Positions 25,110 through 34,944 of a DNA stretch of 64,000 nt are shown piece after piece. Position 1 is the first letter of the stretch. Every line of letters starts with the position of its first letter. The translations under genes were made by a program, and so were the position numbers. A model generated the notes under the pieces. The model had not been told where the DNA came from. It saw only the letters and a list, made by a program, of their open reading frames with translations, and made no database searches. This DNA comes from an uncultured Dokdonia sp. (GTDB taxonomy: Bacteria; Bacteroidota; Bacteroidia; Flavobacteriales; Flavobacteriaceae), in assembly GCF_947492815.1 (NCBI RefSeq), contig NZ_CANLOB010000011.1, forward strand, positions 1-64,000, given 5' to 3'.

Positions 25110-26009
25110 CTAGAGTCTTGTATATGTTGTTATTGATGTTATTTTAGTGGGTATTTTAAAATCACCTATTGATTTTGAAAAAGAATCACCTTCATTAGAA
25201 GATATGACTGTTAATTTAACAGGAAGACCATTAGAGGAATCAGCTATAAGTTCTGTTTGCTGCGTTCCAGTGAGATTCATAATTATTTTGTCACTATCTA
25301 CTTGTAAAGTTATATCTGCAACACATGATATTTTATAGGTGTTATTTTCAATGGCATCTAATGTCCATGTATTATTTGCGCTCAATCCATTTTTAGCTTC
25401 AAATGTATTCTTCCATGAATCTCCTATATCTACTTTACGCCTAGAGTAATTATATAAAATTTGTTCAAAAAAAGACCCAAGATGTTTAGCTCCCCATTCT
25501 TTTTCTAATCCTTTTTTTGAAACTTCTAATAATTTATCGTCTTCAATATCCATTTTAGATAGCAAACCTAATACAAATGCATCGACATTTTGTATATCAA
25601 TAACTTTTCCTGAGCGGTTTATAACTATAGTTATATATGATTCTATAAGTCCCATAAATGCTTTGCCTTGTGGAGTTTCTTGTTCTATATGTGTATCTAC
25701 ATCCATAAGTATGCCTAGTTCAGGAGAGGATGTTTTTGCAGAATAAGATTTAAAACCTACATTTAATGTGATAGCTCTTCTTGTCTTTTTTGTAACTGTA
25801 AAATGAATTGTACTTTTAATTTTATTTTCAACTTCTTGAATATTTCCTTGAATATCTTGAGTAATTGTTTGGACGGCATCTTGTTGAAGTATAAAGTTGT
25901 CGTTTACTTCTAAAGAGTATTTTAGATTCACTTGTCCTATAGTGGTATAAGATACTATAAGGAATAGAGTGACAAAAAAGTTGTTTTTACGTACCAAAAA
26001 GTGGTTCAT
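25110..26009 (-). CDS. DUF6263-like exported protein
   Basis: This 299-residue exported protein (signal peptide ending TTIGQ) resembles DUF6263: INRSGKVIDIQNVDAFV, then DIGDSWKNTF and a beta-rich C-terminal half with GLPVKLTVIS. The role is unknown. A minus-strand -7 box TACCTTTG (26023-26030) lies 14 nt upstream of the start. It is divergent from rpmH and leads a pair with the TPR gene. Confidence 0.75.
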   Translation of the reverse strand: MNHFLVRKNNFFVTLFLIVSYTTIGQVNLKYSLEVNDNFILQQDAVQTITQDIQGNIQEVENKIKSTIHFTVTKKTRRAITLNVGFKSYSAKTSSPELGILMDVDTHIEQETPQGKAFMGLIESYITIVINRSGKVIDIQNVDAFVLGLLSKMDIEDDKLLEVSKKGLEKEWGAKHLGSFFEQILYNYSRRKVDIGDSWKNTFEAKNGLSANNTWTLDAIENNTYKISCVADITLQVDSDKIIMNLTGTQQTELIADSSNGLPVKLTVISSNEGDSFSKSIGDFKIPTKITSITTYTRL

Positions 26010-26064
26010 TTTAGATGAGCGGCAAAGGTACTAAAAACAACTATAAAAAAATTAAAAATTAGAC

Positions 26065-26094
26065 TTGGAGAAGTAAAAAGTTGTTGTATATTTG
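26065..26094 (+). promoter_or_regulatory. Promoter of rpmH
   Basis: TTG at 26065-26067 is followed after 19 nt by TATATTTG at 26087-26094, a full -33/-7 match, about 70 nt before the rpmH start. Confidence 0.8.
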
Positions 26095-26164
26095 CCCCCA
26101 GCTTTGAAAGCGGTACATAAAAAGTAAAATTTTAGACTTATAAAGGTCACAAAGAAGATATAAA

Positions 26165-26326
26165 ATGAGTAAAAGAACGTTTCAACCGTCAAAAAGAAAA
26201 AGAAGAAACAAGCATGGTTTCAGAGAGCGTATGGCTTCAGCAAATGGCCGTAAGGTTTTAGCTAGACGTCGTGCTAAAGGTAGAAAGAAACTAAGTGTAT
26301 CTTCTGAACCTCGTCACAAAAAATAA
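26165..26326 (+). CDS. rpmH: 50S ribosomal protein L34
   Basis: This 53-residue basic protein is ribosomal protein L34, recognised by [20 protein letters not shown] and the ending [15 protein letters not shown]. Length and sequence match other Bacteroidetes. It is monocistronic here, with a full promoter before and a hairpin terminator after. It is not beside rnpA or dnaA in this window, so it does not mark an origin. Confidence 0.97.
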   Translation: MSKRTFQPSKRKRRNKHGFRERMASANGRKVLARRRAKGRKKLSVSSEPRHKK

Positions 26327-26348
26327 TGATATATTAATATCTATATAA

Positions 26349-26381
26349 GGGTGTTGCTTTTTTTAAGTAACACCTTTTTTT
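26349..26381 (+). terminator. Terminator after rpmH
   Basis: GGTGTT pairs with AACACC around a T-rich loop and is followed by seven T residues, just after the rpmH stop. Confidence 0.8.
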
Positions 26382-26430
26382 ATATCCTATCAGTTCTTAT
26401 TTTTATATAATTAGAAATCCTTTCTTTAAA

Positions 26431-29283
26431 ATGCCAAAAAATAAAAATTTAAAATCGATTCTTCTTATAGGTTCAGGGCCTATTATCATTGGTCAAGCAT
26501 GTGAATTTGATTATGCAGGTTCACAATCATTACGCTCTTTGAGAGAAGATGGAATCGAAACTATCCTTATTAATTCCAATCCTGCAACGATTATGACAGA
26601 CCCTTCTATGGCTGATCATGTATACTTGTTGCCACTTACCACAAAATCAATTGTTCAGATTCTTAAAAAACATCCACATATTGATGCTGTATTACCAACC
26701 ATGGGAGGACAAACAGCACTTAATTTATGTATAGAAGCCGATGAGAAAGGAATCTGGAAAGATTTTGATGTAGAGCTTATTGGTGTTGATATTGATGCAA
26801 TTAATATTACTGAAGATAGAGATCAGTTTAAAAACTTGATGCGTGAAATAGGTATACCTATGGCGCCACAAGCTAGTGCAAACTCATTTTTAAAAGGAAA
26901 AGAAATTGCACAAGAGTTTGGATTTCCTCTTGTTATACGTTCTTCTTTTACGTTAGGAGGAGCAGGTGCTTCTTTTGTATATAAAGAAGAAGATTTTGAC
27001 AAACTATTATCTCACGGCCTTGAAGTGTCTCCTGTACATGAAGTGATGATTGATAAAGCATTAATAGGGTGGAAAGAATATGAGCTTGAATTATTAAGAG
27101 ATGCTAATGATAATGTAGTGATCATTTGTGCTATTGAAAATATGGACCCTATGGGAATCCATACTGGAGATTCTATTACAGTTGCTCCAGCCATGACATT
27201 ATCTGATGTTACGTATCAGAAAATGCGTGATATGGCTATTCATATGATGCGTAGTATTGGTGATTTTGCAGGAGGTTGTAATGTGCAATTTGCTGTAAAT
27301 CCTGATAATGAAGAAGAAATTATTGCCATTGAGATTAATCCTAGGGTATCTAGATCTTCGGCATTAGCTTCTAAAGCAACAGGGTATCCTATTGCAAAAG
27401 TGGCAACTAAACTCGCAATGGGCTATCACTTAGATGAGCTCTCTAATCAGATTACAGGATCTACTTCGGCACTTTTTGAGCCTACATTAGACTATGTAAT
27501 TGTAAAGATTCCACGTTGGAATTTTGACAAATTTGAAGGCTCTGATAGAACATTAGGATTACAAATGAAAGCCGTAGGAGAGGTAATGGGAATAGGACGT
27601 TCGTTCCAAGAAGCATTACACAAAGCAACACAATCTCTAGAGATCAAACGTAATGGATTAGGTGCTGATGGAAAAGGATATAAGAACTATGATCAAATTA
27701 TAGAAAAACTTACCCATGCAAGTTGGGATCGTGTATTTGTGATTTATGATGCTATTCAAATGGGAATCCCATTAAGCCGCATCTTTGAGATTACAAAAAT
27801 TGATATGTGGTTCTTAAAACAATATGAAGAACTGTATATGATGGAGAAAGAAATCTCTAATTATGCAATAGATACGCTTCCGCGAAATCTCATGCTGGAA
27901 GCAAAACAACGTGGTTTTGCAGATAGACAAATAGCACACATGCTTGAATGTCTAGAAAGCCAAGTATACAATAAGAGAGATGAAATGGGTATTAAAAGAG
28001 TGTATAAACTCGTAGATACCTGTGCTGCAGAATTTGTTGCACAAACTCCTTATTTCTACTCTACATTTGAGTACGAAATGGAAACGACAGATGGCAATAA
28101 ATTCTCATCAAATGAAAGTATTGTATCTGATAGAAAGAAAATTATCGTATTAGGATCAGGTCCTAACCGAATTGGACAAGGAATCGAGTTTGATTATTGT
28201 TGTGTACATGGTGTATTAGCTGCTTCAGAATGTGACTATGAAACCATTATGATTAACTGTAATCCAGAAACCGTATCTACTGATTTTGATATAGCAGATA
28301 AGTTATACTTTGAGCCTGTTTTCTGGGAACATATTTATGACATTATTCGTCACGAAAAACCAGAAGGTGTTATTGTACAGTTAGGAGGACAGACTGCTTT
28401 AAAATTAGCAGAAAAGTTAGACAGATACGGTATTAAAATTATGGGTACTAGCTACAAAGCGCTAGACTTAGCAGAAGATAGAGGTAGTTTTTCTACATTA
28501 TTGAAAGACCTAAATATCCCATATCCAGAATTTGATGTTGCAGAAACTGCCGATGAAGCACTAGCAGTGGCAGATAGACTTGATTTTCCAATACTCGTAC
28601 GTCCATCATACGTATTAGGAGGACAAGGAATGAAGATCGTGATCAATAAAGACGAACTTGAAAAACACGTAGTAGATTTATTACGTAAAATACCAAATAA
28701 CAAACTCTTATTAGATCACTATTTAGATGGTGCTATAGAGGCTGAAGCAGATGCTATCTGTGATGGAGAAGATGTATACATCATCGGGATCATGGAGCAT
28801 ATAGAACCTTGTGGTATTCACTCAGGAGATTCTAATGCAACATTACCACCATTTAATCTTGGAGATTTAGTTTTAGAGCAAATTAAAGATCATACCCGTA
28901 AAATAGCACTAGCGCTAGATACAGTAGGTCTTATAAATATACAGTTTGCTGTAAAAGATGATAAAGTATATATCATCGAAGCAAATCCGCGTGCATCTCG
29001 TACGGTTCCTTTTATTGCAAAAGCATATAAAGAACCTTATGTAAATTATGCAACCAAAGTAATGCTTGGAGATAAAAAAGTAAAAGATTTTAACTTTAAT
29101 CCTCAATTAGAAGGATACGCTATAAAACAGCCAGTATTCTCTTTTAATAAGTTCCCTAATGTAGATAAGAAGTTAGGACCAGAAATGAAGAGTACAGGAG
29201 AGAGTATCTTATTTATAGATAACCTTAGAGATGATGCTTTTTACGATTTATATTCACGACGTAAAATGTATTTGAGTAAGTAA
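26431..29283 (+). CDS. carB: Carbamoyl-phosphate synthase large subunit, without the allosteric domain
   Basis: This 950-residue enzyme makes carbamoyl phosphate for pyrimidine and arginine synthesis, with glutaminase CarA elsewhere. Two homologous ATP-grasp halves (residues ~1-400 and ~550-930) begin with GSGPIIIGQACEFDYAGSQ and GSGPNRIGQGIEFDYCC, with an oligomerisation domain between. It ends RRKMYLSK where the E. coli enzyme (1073 residues) continues into the MGS-like allosteric domain, so UMP/ornithine regulation through that domain is absent. This is an in-frame natural end, followed by a terminator. Confidence 0.95.
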   Translation: MPKNKNLKSILLIGSGPIIIGQACEFDYAGSQSLRSLREDGIETILINSNPATIMTDPSMADHVYLLPLTTKSIVQILKKHPHIDAVLPTMGGQTALNLCIEADEKGIWKDFDVELIGVDIDAINITEDRDQFKNLMREIGIPMAPQASANSFLKGKEIAQEFGFPLVIRSSFTLGGAGASFVYKEEDFDKLLSHGLEVSPVHEVMIDKALIGWKEYELELLRDANDNVVIICAIENMDPMGIHTGDSITVAPAMTLSDVTYQKMRDMAIHMMRSIGDFAGGCNVQFAVNPDNEEEIIAIEINPRVSRSSALASKATGYPIAKVATKLAMGYHLDELSNQITGSTSALFEPTLDYVIVKIPRWNFDKFEGSDRTLGLQMKAVGEVMGIGRSFQEALHKATQSLEIKRNGLGADGKGYKNYDQIIEKLTHASWDRVFVIYDAIQMGIPLSRIFEITKIDMWFLKQYEELYMMEKEISNYAIDTLPRNLMLEAKQRGFADRQIAHMLECLESQVYNKRDEMGIKRVYKLVDTCAAEFVAQTPYFYSTFEYEMETTDGNKFSSNESIVSDRKKIIVLGSGPNRIGQGIEFDYCCVHGVLAASECDYETIMINCNPETVSTDFDIADKLYFEPVFWEHIYDIIRHEKPEGVIVQLGGQTALKLAEKLDRYGIKIMGTSYKALDLAEDRGSFSTLLKDLNIPYPEFDVAETADEALAVADRLDFPILVRPSYVLGGQGMKIVINKDELEKHVVDLLRKIPNNKLLLDHYLDGAIEAEADAICDGEDVYIIGIMEHIEPCGIHSGDSNATLPPFNLGDLVLEQIKDHTRKIALALDTVGLINIQFAVKDDKVYIIEANPRASRTVPFIAKAYKEPYVNYATKVMLGDKKVKDFNFNPQLEGYAIKQPVFSFNKFPNVDKKLGPEMKSTGESILFIDNLRDDAFYDLYSRRKMYLSK

Positions 29284-29305
29284 TTATTCTCATCCAAATA
29301 AATAT

Positions 29306-29340
29306 AAAAGGATCGTTATGTATATAATGATCCTTTTTTT
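29306..29340 (+). terminator. Terminator after carB
   Basis: A 14-bp stem (AAAAGGATCGTTAT and its near-complement, one G-T pair), loop GTAT and a T run. The GCTTTCGCGAAAGC palindrome follows 5 bp later. Confidence 0.88.
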
Positions 29341-29344
29341 ATAC

Positions 29345-29358
29345 GCTTTCGCGAAAGC
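29345..29358. repeat. GCTTTCGCGAAAGC palindrome, intergenic
   Basis: Perfect copy, flanked by TTTTTTTATAC and GTAAAAAA, directly after the carB terminator. With these T and A runs it could itself act as a terminator-like hairpin. Confidence 0.95.
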
Positions 29359-29413
29359 GTAAAAAACCGTACTTTAAAATTTAATTCTATGATCATCTTT
29401 GTATTTTGTAGGC

Positions 29414-30406
29414 GTGTTATATCTAAAAAAAATTACAAAAGGAATTCTACAAGTACTGGTCATTAGTTGTATTACACTATTGCTCCTTGAAGTTGTATAT
29501 AGGTATGGCGTTATCGATTTTTATAAAGCAGAAATCGAAGCATTAAATCCTTCCGATGCTATCGAAAGCGATGCTGTAGATTATCTTGTTTTTGGAGATT
29601 CGTTTTCTACACCTACTGGCAATTACGTTGATTTGTTGAGAGATACGTATCCTGAAAAATCATTTTTGAATTTAGGTATTCCAGGTACAGGAATTAAGCA
29701 AGTAAATACTTTTGCTAAAAAGAAAATAAAAAAACACAACCCTAAGCATATTGTGTATCAGGTATATGTGGGGAATGATTTGTTAGATGTACGACATGTG
29801 TCTAATTGGCGTACGATGTCTTTGGCAAGGAATTTATATTGGAAAACTACAGATTATATACTATCAGGGGTATATATAAATCAAAAGCTAAAACAATTTG
29901 GTTCGCATCAAATAAATATTGGAAAACTTGAAAAGAATGTATTTTCTAAACAATTATATACAAAAAGGCAACGTATGCTTTTTGAGGCAGATGCTTACTA
30001 TCTAGATAAAACGATTACATTGAAAGATGATTTTTTAGATCGATATGAAGTATGGAAAGATGGTGTGCAATCCTTTTTAGAGGTGATTCCTTCAGATGTT
30101 ATGGTCTCTATTGTTTTTATTCCTCATTGTGCACAACTAAATAGCGAGTATTATAGTCATATGCTTGAATTAGGTGCTCAATTTGAAAATGAAACAAATG
30201 TAAACCGTACTCATTATACATTCTATACGAAGGCAGTTTCAGATTTTGGAAGTATGGAAAATGTTACGTTTTATAATCCAATATCTTATTTAAAACAAAA
30301 AGATACTATTTCTCATAGATTGTATTATAATAATGATCCACACTTTAATAATAATGGACAGCTAGCGCTTTATGAATTTTTAGATGGTGTTATTTTTAGT
30401 AAATAG
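29414..30406 (+). CDS. Membrane-anchored SGNH/GDSL hydrolase
   Basis: This ~330-residue protein has an N-terminal membrane anchor (residues ~10-27) and an SGNH-type hydrolase domain: VFGDSFS (nucleophile Ser), GIPGTG, VGNDLL, and NDPHFNNNG with the Asp-His pair. Such proteins add or remove acyl groups on surface glycans. No ATG is available in frame; GTG 29414 or TTG 29399 must be used. It converges on the methyltransferase gene with an 11-bp overlap. Confidence 0.75.
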   Translation: MLYLKKITKGILQVLVISCITLLLLEVVYRYGVIDFYKAEIEALNPSDAIESDAVDYLVFGDSFSTPTGNYVDLLRDTYPEKSFLNLGIPGTGIKQVNTFAKKKIKKHNPKHIVYQVYVGNDLLDVRHVSNWRTMSLARNLYWKTTDYILSGVYINQKLKQFGSHQINIGKLEKNVFSKQLYTKRQRMLFEADAYYLDKTITLKDDFLDRYEVWKDGVQSFLEVIPSDVMVSIVFIPHCAQLNSEYYSHMLELGAQFENETNVNRTHYTFYTKAVSDFGSMENVTFYNPISYLKQKDTISHRLYYNNDPHFNNNGQLALYEFLDGVIFSK

Positions 30407-31061
30407 AGAAGATGTAGTTTTTCTCTCCTACTTTTTTAGTTTGGTATACAAGCTCCATTGTTAGTTTGTTTTCTGAAGCAATACTTTTAATTTTTTCAAG
30501 TTCGCAATCTTCTGAAAGAATCATATAGGTTGTATTCTCTTTCGTAAGATATGTAGGAAGTTGACTGAAAAGCGCTATAAAGTATTCAAATGCTGCGCCA
30601 CAAAACCAAGCTTGCTGCTTTACACTTTCTGGAGATTTGGGATAATATGGAGGGTTGATAAAAATATAATCAAACTGTTTTTCTTGAAGTGCCTCAAATA
30701 AATTAGAATACACACATTGAACGGGAAGCTTATTTTCTTTAGATGCTTTTGTTACGTATTCTAAAGCTGTTTTATTAATGTCACTAGCCGTAACAGTTGC
30801 TCCTTTCTGACTTGCATATAAAGAGATAATTCCAGAGCCACATCCTAATTCTAAAAACGTCTTTTGTGTAAGATCTATGTCTGACATAAAATTTAATAAG
30901 ATTTTAGTACTCAGCGTAAGATGCGGAGGAAACACATCGGGATGTACGATGGTTGTAATTCCATTATACGAATAGGGGCGAGGCTTTCTGTAATAATACT
31001 CGGCTCCTTTTCTTAAAAAGGGGTGTGTGATTTTTTTAATAAAGTCGCGTAAGAGTCCCAT
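30396..31061 (-). CDS. SAM-dependent methyltransferase with NPPY motif
   Basis: This 221-residue class I methyltransferase has motif I LELGCGSGIISL and motif IV INPPYYPK. The NPPY motif is typical of N-methylating enzymes such as PrmC, TrmN6 and DNA adenine methylases, but no target-recognition domain is present. The 1-bp overlap with the upstream radical SAM gene suggests a shared pathway, perhaps modifying a small molecule or glycan. Confidence 0.8.
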   Translation of the reverse strand: MGLLRDFIKKITHPFLRKGAEYYYRKPRPYSYNGITTIVHPDVFPPHLTLSTKILLNFMSDIDLTQKTFLELGCGSGIISLYASQKGATVTASDINKTALEYVTKASKENKLPVQCVYSNLFEALQEKQFDYIFINPPYYPKSPESVKQQAWFCGAAFEYFIALFSQLPTYLTKENTTYMILSEDCELEKIKSIASENKLTMELVYQTKKVGEKNYIFSIY

Positions 31062-32581
31062 TATTCAGAGTAAAAACCTTGCTCTTCTGGTTGACGGTAT
31101 TTCCAAAGTTTATGTAATGCCTTAATCTCATATGGAAATTTATATACCCCCGTTTTGTAACGTACTTTAGAAATAGTACGTAATAATTTCTTTTTGGCAC
31201 CTTTGATTCTGAAATCAGAAGCCGTTGGATAGTAGCCGTTAAGAACGGTTTCAAAATTCATAATACGATCTACCATTTTAGGCGTAAGCCAAGGTGTTAG
31301 TGGGTTTTTACGTAAATCAAAATTTTCCCAAGCAGGATCTAACCAATCATCCAGTTTTTTTGGGAAACTAAAACCTGCTTTTTGAATTTGCTCGTATAGT
31401 TCAGAGCCTTCTGTAGCTACAGGACTGTATAAATAAATAATGATTTCAGCGTCTGGATTAATCTCTTTAATTTCTTTAATAAAATTAATATCCCATTCTA
31501 TTTGCGCCATTACTTGTTCTGGAGTATCTGCAGGCATCCCTAATACAAAAGAAAATTCGGGGATGATGCCTATAGGATACAAGCGCGCAGCAAAGTCTTT
31601 GATTCCTTGTCCTGTTTGTGTACCTCCTTTATTCATTTGCTTGAGAATATCGTCATTTCCAGTTTCGGCACCAAGAAAGATCATCTTACAACCTGCTTCT
31701 CTCATGAGTAGTAAGTCTTCATCAGAATACTTGTTGATAGTATCTATACGACCTTCTCCCCACCAAGTAATTCCATCATCTTTAATGAGTTTTGAAAATT
31801 CTACAACACGTTTTCTAGAAGTAAAGAAATTATTATCGTGAAACTCTATAGCATCAATATTATAATTGTCTTTAAAATACTTGACATCATTGTAAACAGT
31901 TTGTGCAGATTTTGCTTTCCAGCGTCCTTGGTAAATAGGAACTACTGCACAAAATGAACAGGTAAATGGACATCCTAAACTTGAGTGATATGAAAATGTC
32001 TTATTTCCTAAAAACGTACGACTAAGATAATTTTCTAAATCATAAAAGGAATTAAGATGTGTATAGGGTAACTGTGGTAACGTATCTTGTTCAAGAAGCT
32101 TTTCTTTTTTAGTGCGTGTGATGGTACCGTCTTCCTCTTGATAAATAAGATTATCAATTTTAGGTAACTCCTCTAAATTTCCAGCTTCTAGTGTTTCTAA
32201 TAATTTTGGAAATGTAACATCTCCAGGACCATTTACAATATAATCAACATAAGGAGCTTCAATAGATACTTTATATTGATTAGAAGCAAAATAACCTCCC
32301 CATATGGTAATTGTATTTGGGAACTGTTCTTTTATTTTTCGTGTAAACGGAATGGCTTGCCGTAATTGTGGTCCAGGCATTACTGTGCTACAGAAATATT
32401 TGTATGCTCCCGAATTAAAATAGGATACAATTTTTTGCCAAGGATCTTCTTCTAAGTTTCCATCTACAAATGCAAAGTCATAGGATCCATAGATTGCAGC
32501 TCCTACTTGTAAAATAGAATTAGGAATACGGTGCTTTTGATTGGCACTTCTAGGATTAAATATGAGGACTTTGTTTTTCAA
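31061..32581 (-). CDS. B12-binding-type radical SAM protein
   Basis: This 506-residue protein has an N-terminal Rossmann-like domain in the position of the cobalamin-binding domain (TIWGGYFAS, then PYVDYIVNGPGD), and a radical SAM domain with C204-x3-C208-x2-C211 (GCPFTCSFC) and GAETGNDDILKQMNKGG. This family (BchE/HpnP-like) methylates or rearranges unactivated carbons of lipids, sugars or natural products. A classical DxHxxG cobalamin motif was not found. A minus-strand -7-like box TATCTTTG (32617-32624) lies 36 nt upstream. Confidence 0.85.
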   Translation of the reverse strand: MKNKVLIFNPRSANQKHRIPNSILQVGAAIYGSYDFAFVDGNLEEDPWQKIVSYFNSGAYKYFCSTVMPGPQLRQAIPFTRKIKEQFPNTITIWGGYFASNQYKVSIEAPYVDYIVNGPGDVTFPKLLETLEAGNLEELPKIDNLIYQEEDGTITRTKKEKLLEQDTLPQLPYTHLNSFYDLENYLSRTFLGNKTFSYHSSLGCPFTCSFCAVVPIYQGRWKAKSAQTVYNDVKYFKDNYNIDAIEFHDNNFFTSRKRVVEFSKLIKDDGITWWGEGRIDTINKYSDEDLLLMREAGCKMIFLGAETGNDDILKQMNKGGTQTGQGIKDFAARLYPIGIIPEFSFVLGMPADTPEQVMAQIEWDINFIKEIKEINPDAEIIIYLYSPVATEGSELYEQIQKAGFSFPKKLDDWLDPAWENFDLRKNPLTPWLTPKMVDRIMNFETVLNGYYPTASDFRIKGAKKKLLRTISKVRYKTGVYKFPYEIKALHKLWKYRQPEEQGFYSE

Positions 32582-32682
32582 AATATAGATTAATGAATTT
32601 TAGGACGTATTAATTGCAAAGATATTACGATTGTAGTTTTATTACTACTTATTTACATAAGGATATTACTTTCTTTTTCATA

Positions 32683-33438
32683 CTAATTGTAAAATGTATT
32701 TGTTTGTAAGTAGTCTTTAAAAGCGCTTTTTTCTTTAGAAGTAAATTCTTCTTTCCAATAGCCCTGTTTGCCTTGGCGTAATAGCTTTTTAAAGTGTACA
32801 TCCTTAGTTGATGCCATTTCTTTTTTCTTCTTTTCAAAAGACTGCTTTTGAATACACTTATCAATATACGAAATATCAATGTCTAACTTTAAATATACTG
32901 ATATTTTAGTACACTCTTCTTGAGGACTTGTTAATAGATCTTCGTATTTGATGGTGAGGACTTCTTTGTCTTTAAATGCTTCTGTGTGTTTTTTCCACGA
33001 AAGTGATAACCAATAATTCACTTTTGCATCTCCATGAAGCACGGCTTGTATCATTTTTTCTTTTTTCTTTTTTTGAGAAACAGAAAATAAGGAGGTATCC
33101 CTTATAGGGAGTTTTATTTTTTTAAAGATACGTTCTATAAGATTTGTAAATGTAAAATAGTGACTTCCTGAAATGACAACGTCTCTAGGGTCTCTAATAA
33201 TATGAATGATCTTATATACTTTTTTAGGAGATTTTGAAAAGATGGTGTCGTACGTATAGTGTGATTTATAACAATCGTATGGAGAATCTCTATATTTTCC
33301 TTCTTCATATAGGGCTTCTATGTGTTCAAACCCCCAATCTCCTTGTAACGGACAGGCTGCTAGTTCTGCTATTAATCTACTCGCCCAGGTAGTTCCGCTT
33401 TTAGGATATCCAGTTACAATAATATTCTTTTTCTCCAT
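32683..33438 (-). CDS. PAPS-dependent sulfotransferase
   Basis: This 251-residue protein is a classic sulfotransferase domain: YPKSGTTW at residues 11-18 (PAPS 5'-phosphosulfate loop), RDPRDV from residue 82 (3'-phosphate site), and a C-terminal RQGKQGYWKEEF like the RKGxxGDWKxxF signature. It probably transfers sulfate to a surface glycan or lipid. It is divergent from the SGNH hydrolase gene, with a minus-strand -7-like TATCTTTG at 33455-33462 just before the start. Confidence 0.9.
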   Translation of the reverse strand: MEKKNIIVTGYPKSGTTWASRLIAELAACPLQGDWGFEHIEALYEEGKYRDSPYDCYKSHYTYDTIFSKSPKKVYKIIHIIRDPRDVVISGSHYFTFTNLIERIFKKIKLPIRDTSLFSVSQKKKKEKMIQAVLHGDAKVNYWLSLSWKKHTEAFKDKEVLTIKYEDLLTSPQEECTKISVYLKLDIDISYIDKCIQKQSFEKKKKEMASTKDVHFKKLLRQGKQGYWKEEFTSKEKSAFKDYLQTNTFYN

Positions 33439-33527
33439 TATTTTTAAGTCCTTGCAAAGATAAAGAATAACTCCCTATTGCTTATTTAAGCTTTAATATT
33501 ATCTTGGACTAGTTCTGTGTAATTATT

Positions 33528-34625
33528 ATGAAAAAAAATATTCTTCTTCTTTTGATATCTACGATTGTAATACTTGCTATTTGCGAAGTAGCTATTCGAT
33601 TAGTATTACCTCAAATAAACGATCATGATGTAATGTTTCAGTTTGAGGAAACAGTAGGATGGGAGTTTATACCTAATAAAAAAGGTGCTATTGTTTACGA
33701 AGGAGGAATTAATCATACCATTCAGATAAATGGTGAAGGGTATCGAGATGTCCCATTTGAAGAAAAAAAAGGCGCTACTAAAATCATGGTTTTAGGAGAT
33801 TCGTTTGTGAGTAATATTTCGGTAGAAGCAGATGAGGTATTTACTAAACTGATGGAAAATAAGCTTACGGATACTTCCGTCTATAATTTTGGAGTGAATG
33901 GGTATGGACAGATTCAGGAATACTTAGTACTAAAAGAGTGGGCTCCAAAAATACAACCAGATGTTATTGTGGTAATGGTTTATTTACGAAATGATTTTAC
34001 AGATAATATGAGCAAAAATCCGTGGTTATATCCGAGACCTTCTGCTGTTTTTAATACCGATATGCCCGTTCAAATCATTCCGCCTTCAAAAAAGTATACA
34101 ACAAAAGAAGCGCTTCCTTTTTATTACAAATCCCATTTATACCGTCTAGTTAAGAATAGTATTTCGAACATAAAATCAAAGAATGATACCAACAAAAATA
34201 TAGCTTATACACCTCCTGAAGTATATACTTGTAGAGATCCTTTAGAAGAAGACACAAAACTAATGTATGAAACTATGGAGCGATTACTAATAGCAATAGA
34301 CGATTACGGAAAGGATGCAAATATCCCTGTTGTTTTTGCGCTAGCCCCATCAATGGTACAAGTAGAAGATGATTTGTGGTCTCAAATAGAAGATTATTAT
34401 CCATCAGTTAGATATAAAAAGGATATGCCAAATGCTACTTTATTAGCTTTCGCGAAAGCAAACCAATTAAAAATAATAGATCTCATGCCTGCTTTACAGG
34501 AAGCAGACCGTAATGGAATCAAAATGTATAATGCGCAAGAACAACATTGGACAGTCGAAGGAAATAAAGTGGTAGCCGATGTATTGTCAAAACATATCAA
34601 GCAAACTGTTGTGCATTTTGAGTAA
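33528..34625 (+). CDS. Membrane-anchored SGNH hydrolase
   Basis: This 365-residue protein has an N-terminal membrane anchor (residues ~3-22) and an SGNH/GDSL domain: VLGDSFVSN with the nucleophile Ser, NFGVNGYGQ, and QEQHWTVEGN with the catalytic His; the usual Asp before it is Glu. It is a second SGNH protein in the cluster, not a close copy of 29414-30406. It probably acts as an esterase or acyltransferase on a surface glycan. One palindrome is read as AFAKA. Confidence 0.82.
   Translation: MKKNILLLLISTIVILAICEVAIRLVLPQINDHDVMFQFEETVGWEFIPNKKGAIVYEGGINHTIQINGEGYRDVPFEEKKGATKIMVLGDSFVSNISVEADEVFTKLMENKLTDTSVYNFGVNGYGQIQEYLVLKEWAPKIQPDVIVVMVYLRNDFTDNMSKNPWLYPRPSAVFNTDMPVQIIPPSKKYTTKEALPFYYKSHLYRLVKNSISNIKSKNDTNKNIAYTPPEVYTCRDPLEEDTKLMYETMERLLIAIDDYGKDANIPVVFALAPSMVQVEDDLWSQIEDYYPSVRYKKDMPNATLLAFAKANQLKIIDLMPALQEADRNGIKMYNAQEQHWTVEGNKVVADVLSKHIKQTVVHFE
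34446..34459. repeat. GCTTTCGCGAAAGC palindrome, in a gene
   Basis: Perfect copy in the SGNH hydrolase gene, read as AFAKA. Confidence 0.95.
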
Positions 34626-34826
34626 TGTTATCGATTTTTTCCCTAACCCTAAAGGGAATATCTACGAAATTTTTGATTCTTCCTTTTGGATTGAGGCAAA
34701 AACTAAAAATTTCACTGGAAAATTAGAGTAGTAAACTTCTAAATGAACAATAGGTTGAGCAATATAAAATTAAACAATACGGTAGTTTGTATGTCTGAGA
34801 TGTATTTAAAAAGAATTTAAATGTCT

Positions 34827-34892
34827 CCTCGAGCGCAGTCGAGAGGTTTTTTGTAATCCTATATCTTGAATAGGTCTCGACTGCGCTCAACC
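34827..34892. repeat. Inverted repeat in a 319-bp gap
   Basis: GAGCGCAGTCGAGA at 34831-34844 is complemented by TCTCGACTGCGCTC at 34875-34888, giving a 14-bp stem around a ~30-nt loop. It resembles the dispersed GTCGAGCGCAGTCGAGA intergenic repeats of flavobacteria. The rest of the gap 34626-34944 shows no gene. Confidence 0.75.
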
Positions 34893-34944
34893 AGACAAGA
34901 TTTGAACCATTGTTTTATCTGTAAATAGTGAGCACTCAGTACAA

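Noticed and set aside
26165..26326. rpmH as a marker of the replication origin
   Set aside because: No dnaA, rnpA, yidC, gidA or DnaA-box cluster is nearby.
27868..27890. TACGCTTCCGCGAAAT in carB as a palindrome copy
   Set aside because: Two or more mismatches to the 14-mer; may be a decayed or chance match, so left out of the count.
31036..31254. Small minus-strand frame overlapping the radical SAM gene at 31061
   Set aside because: It lies fully over a gene with strong family motifs and shows no protein features of its own.
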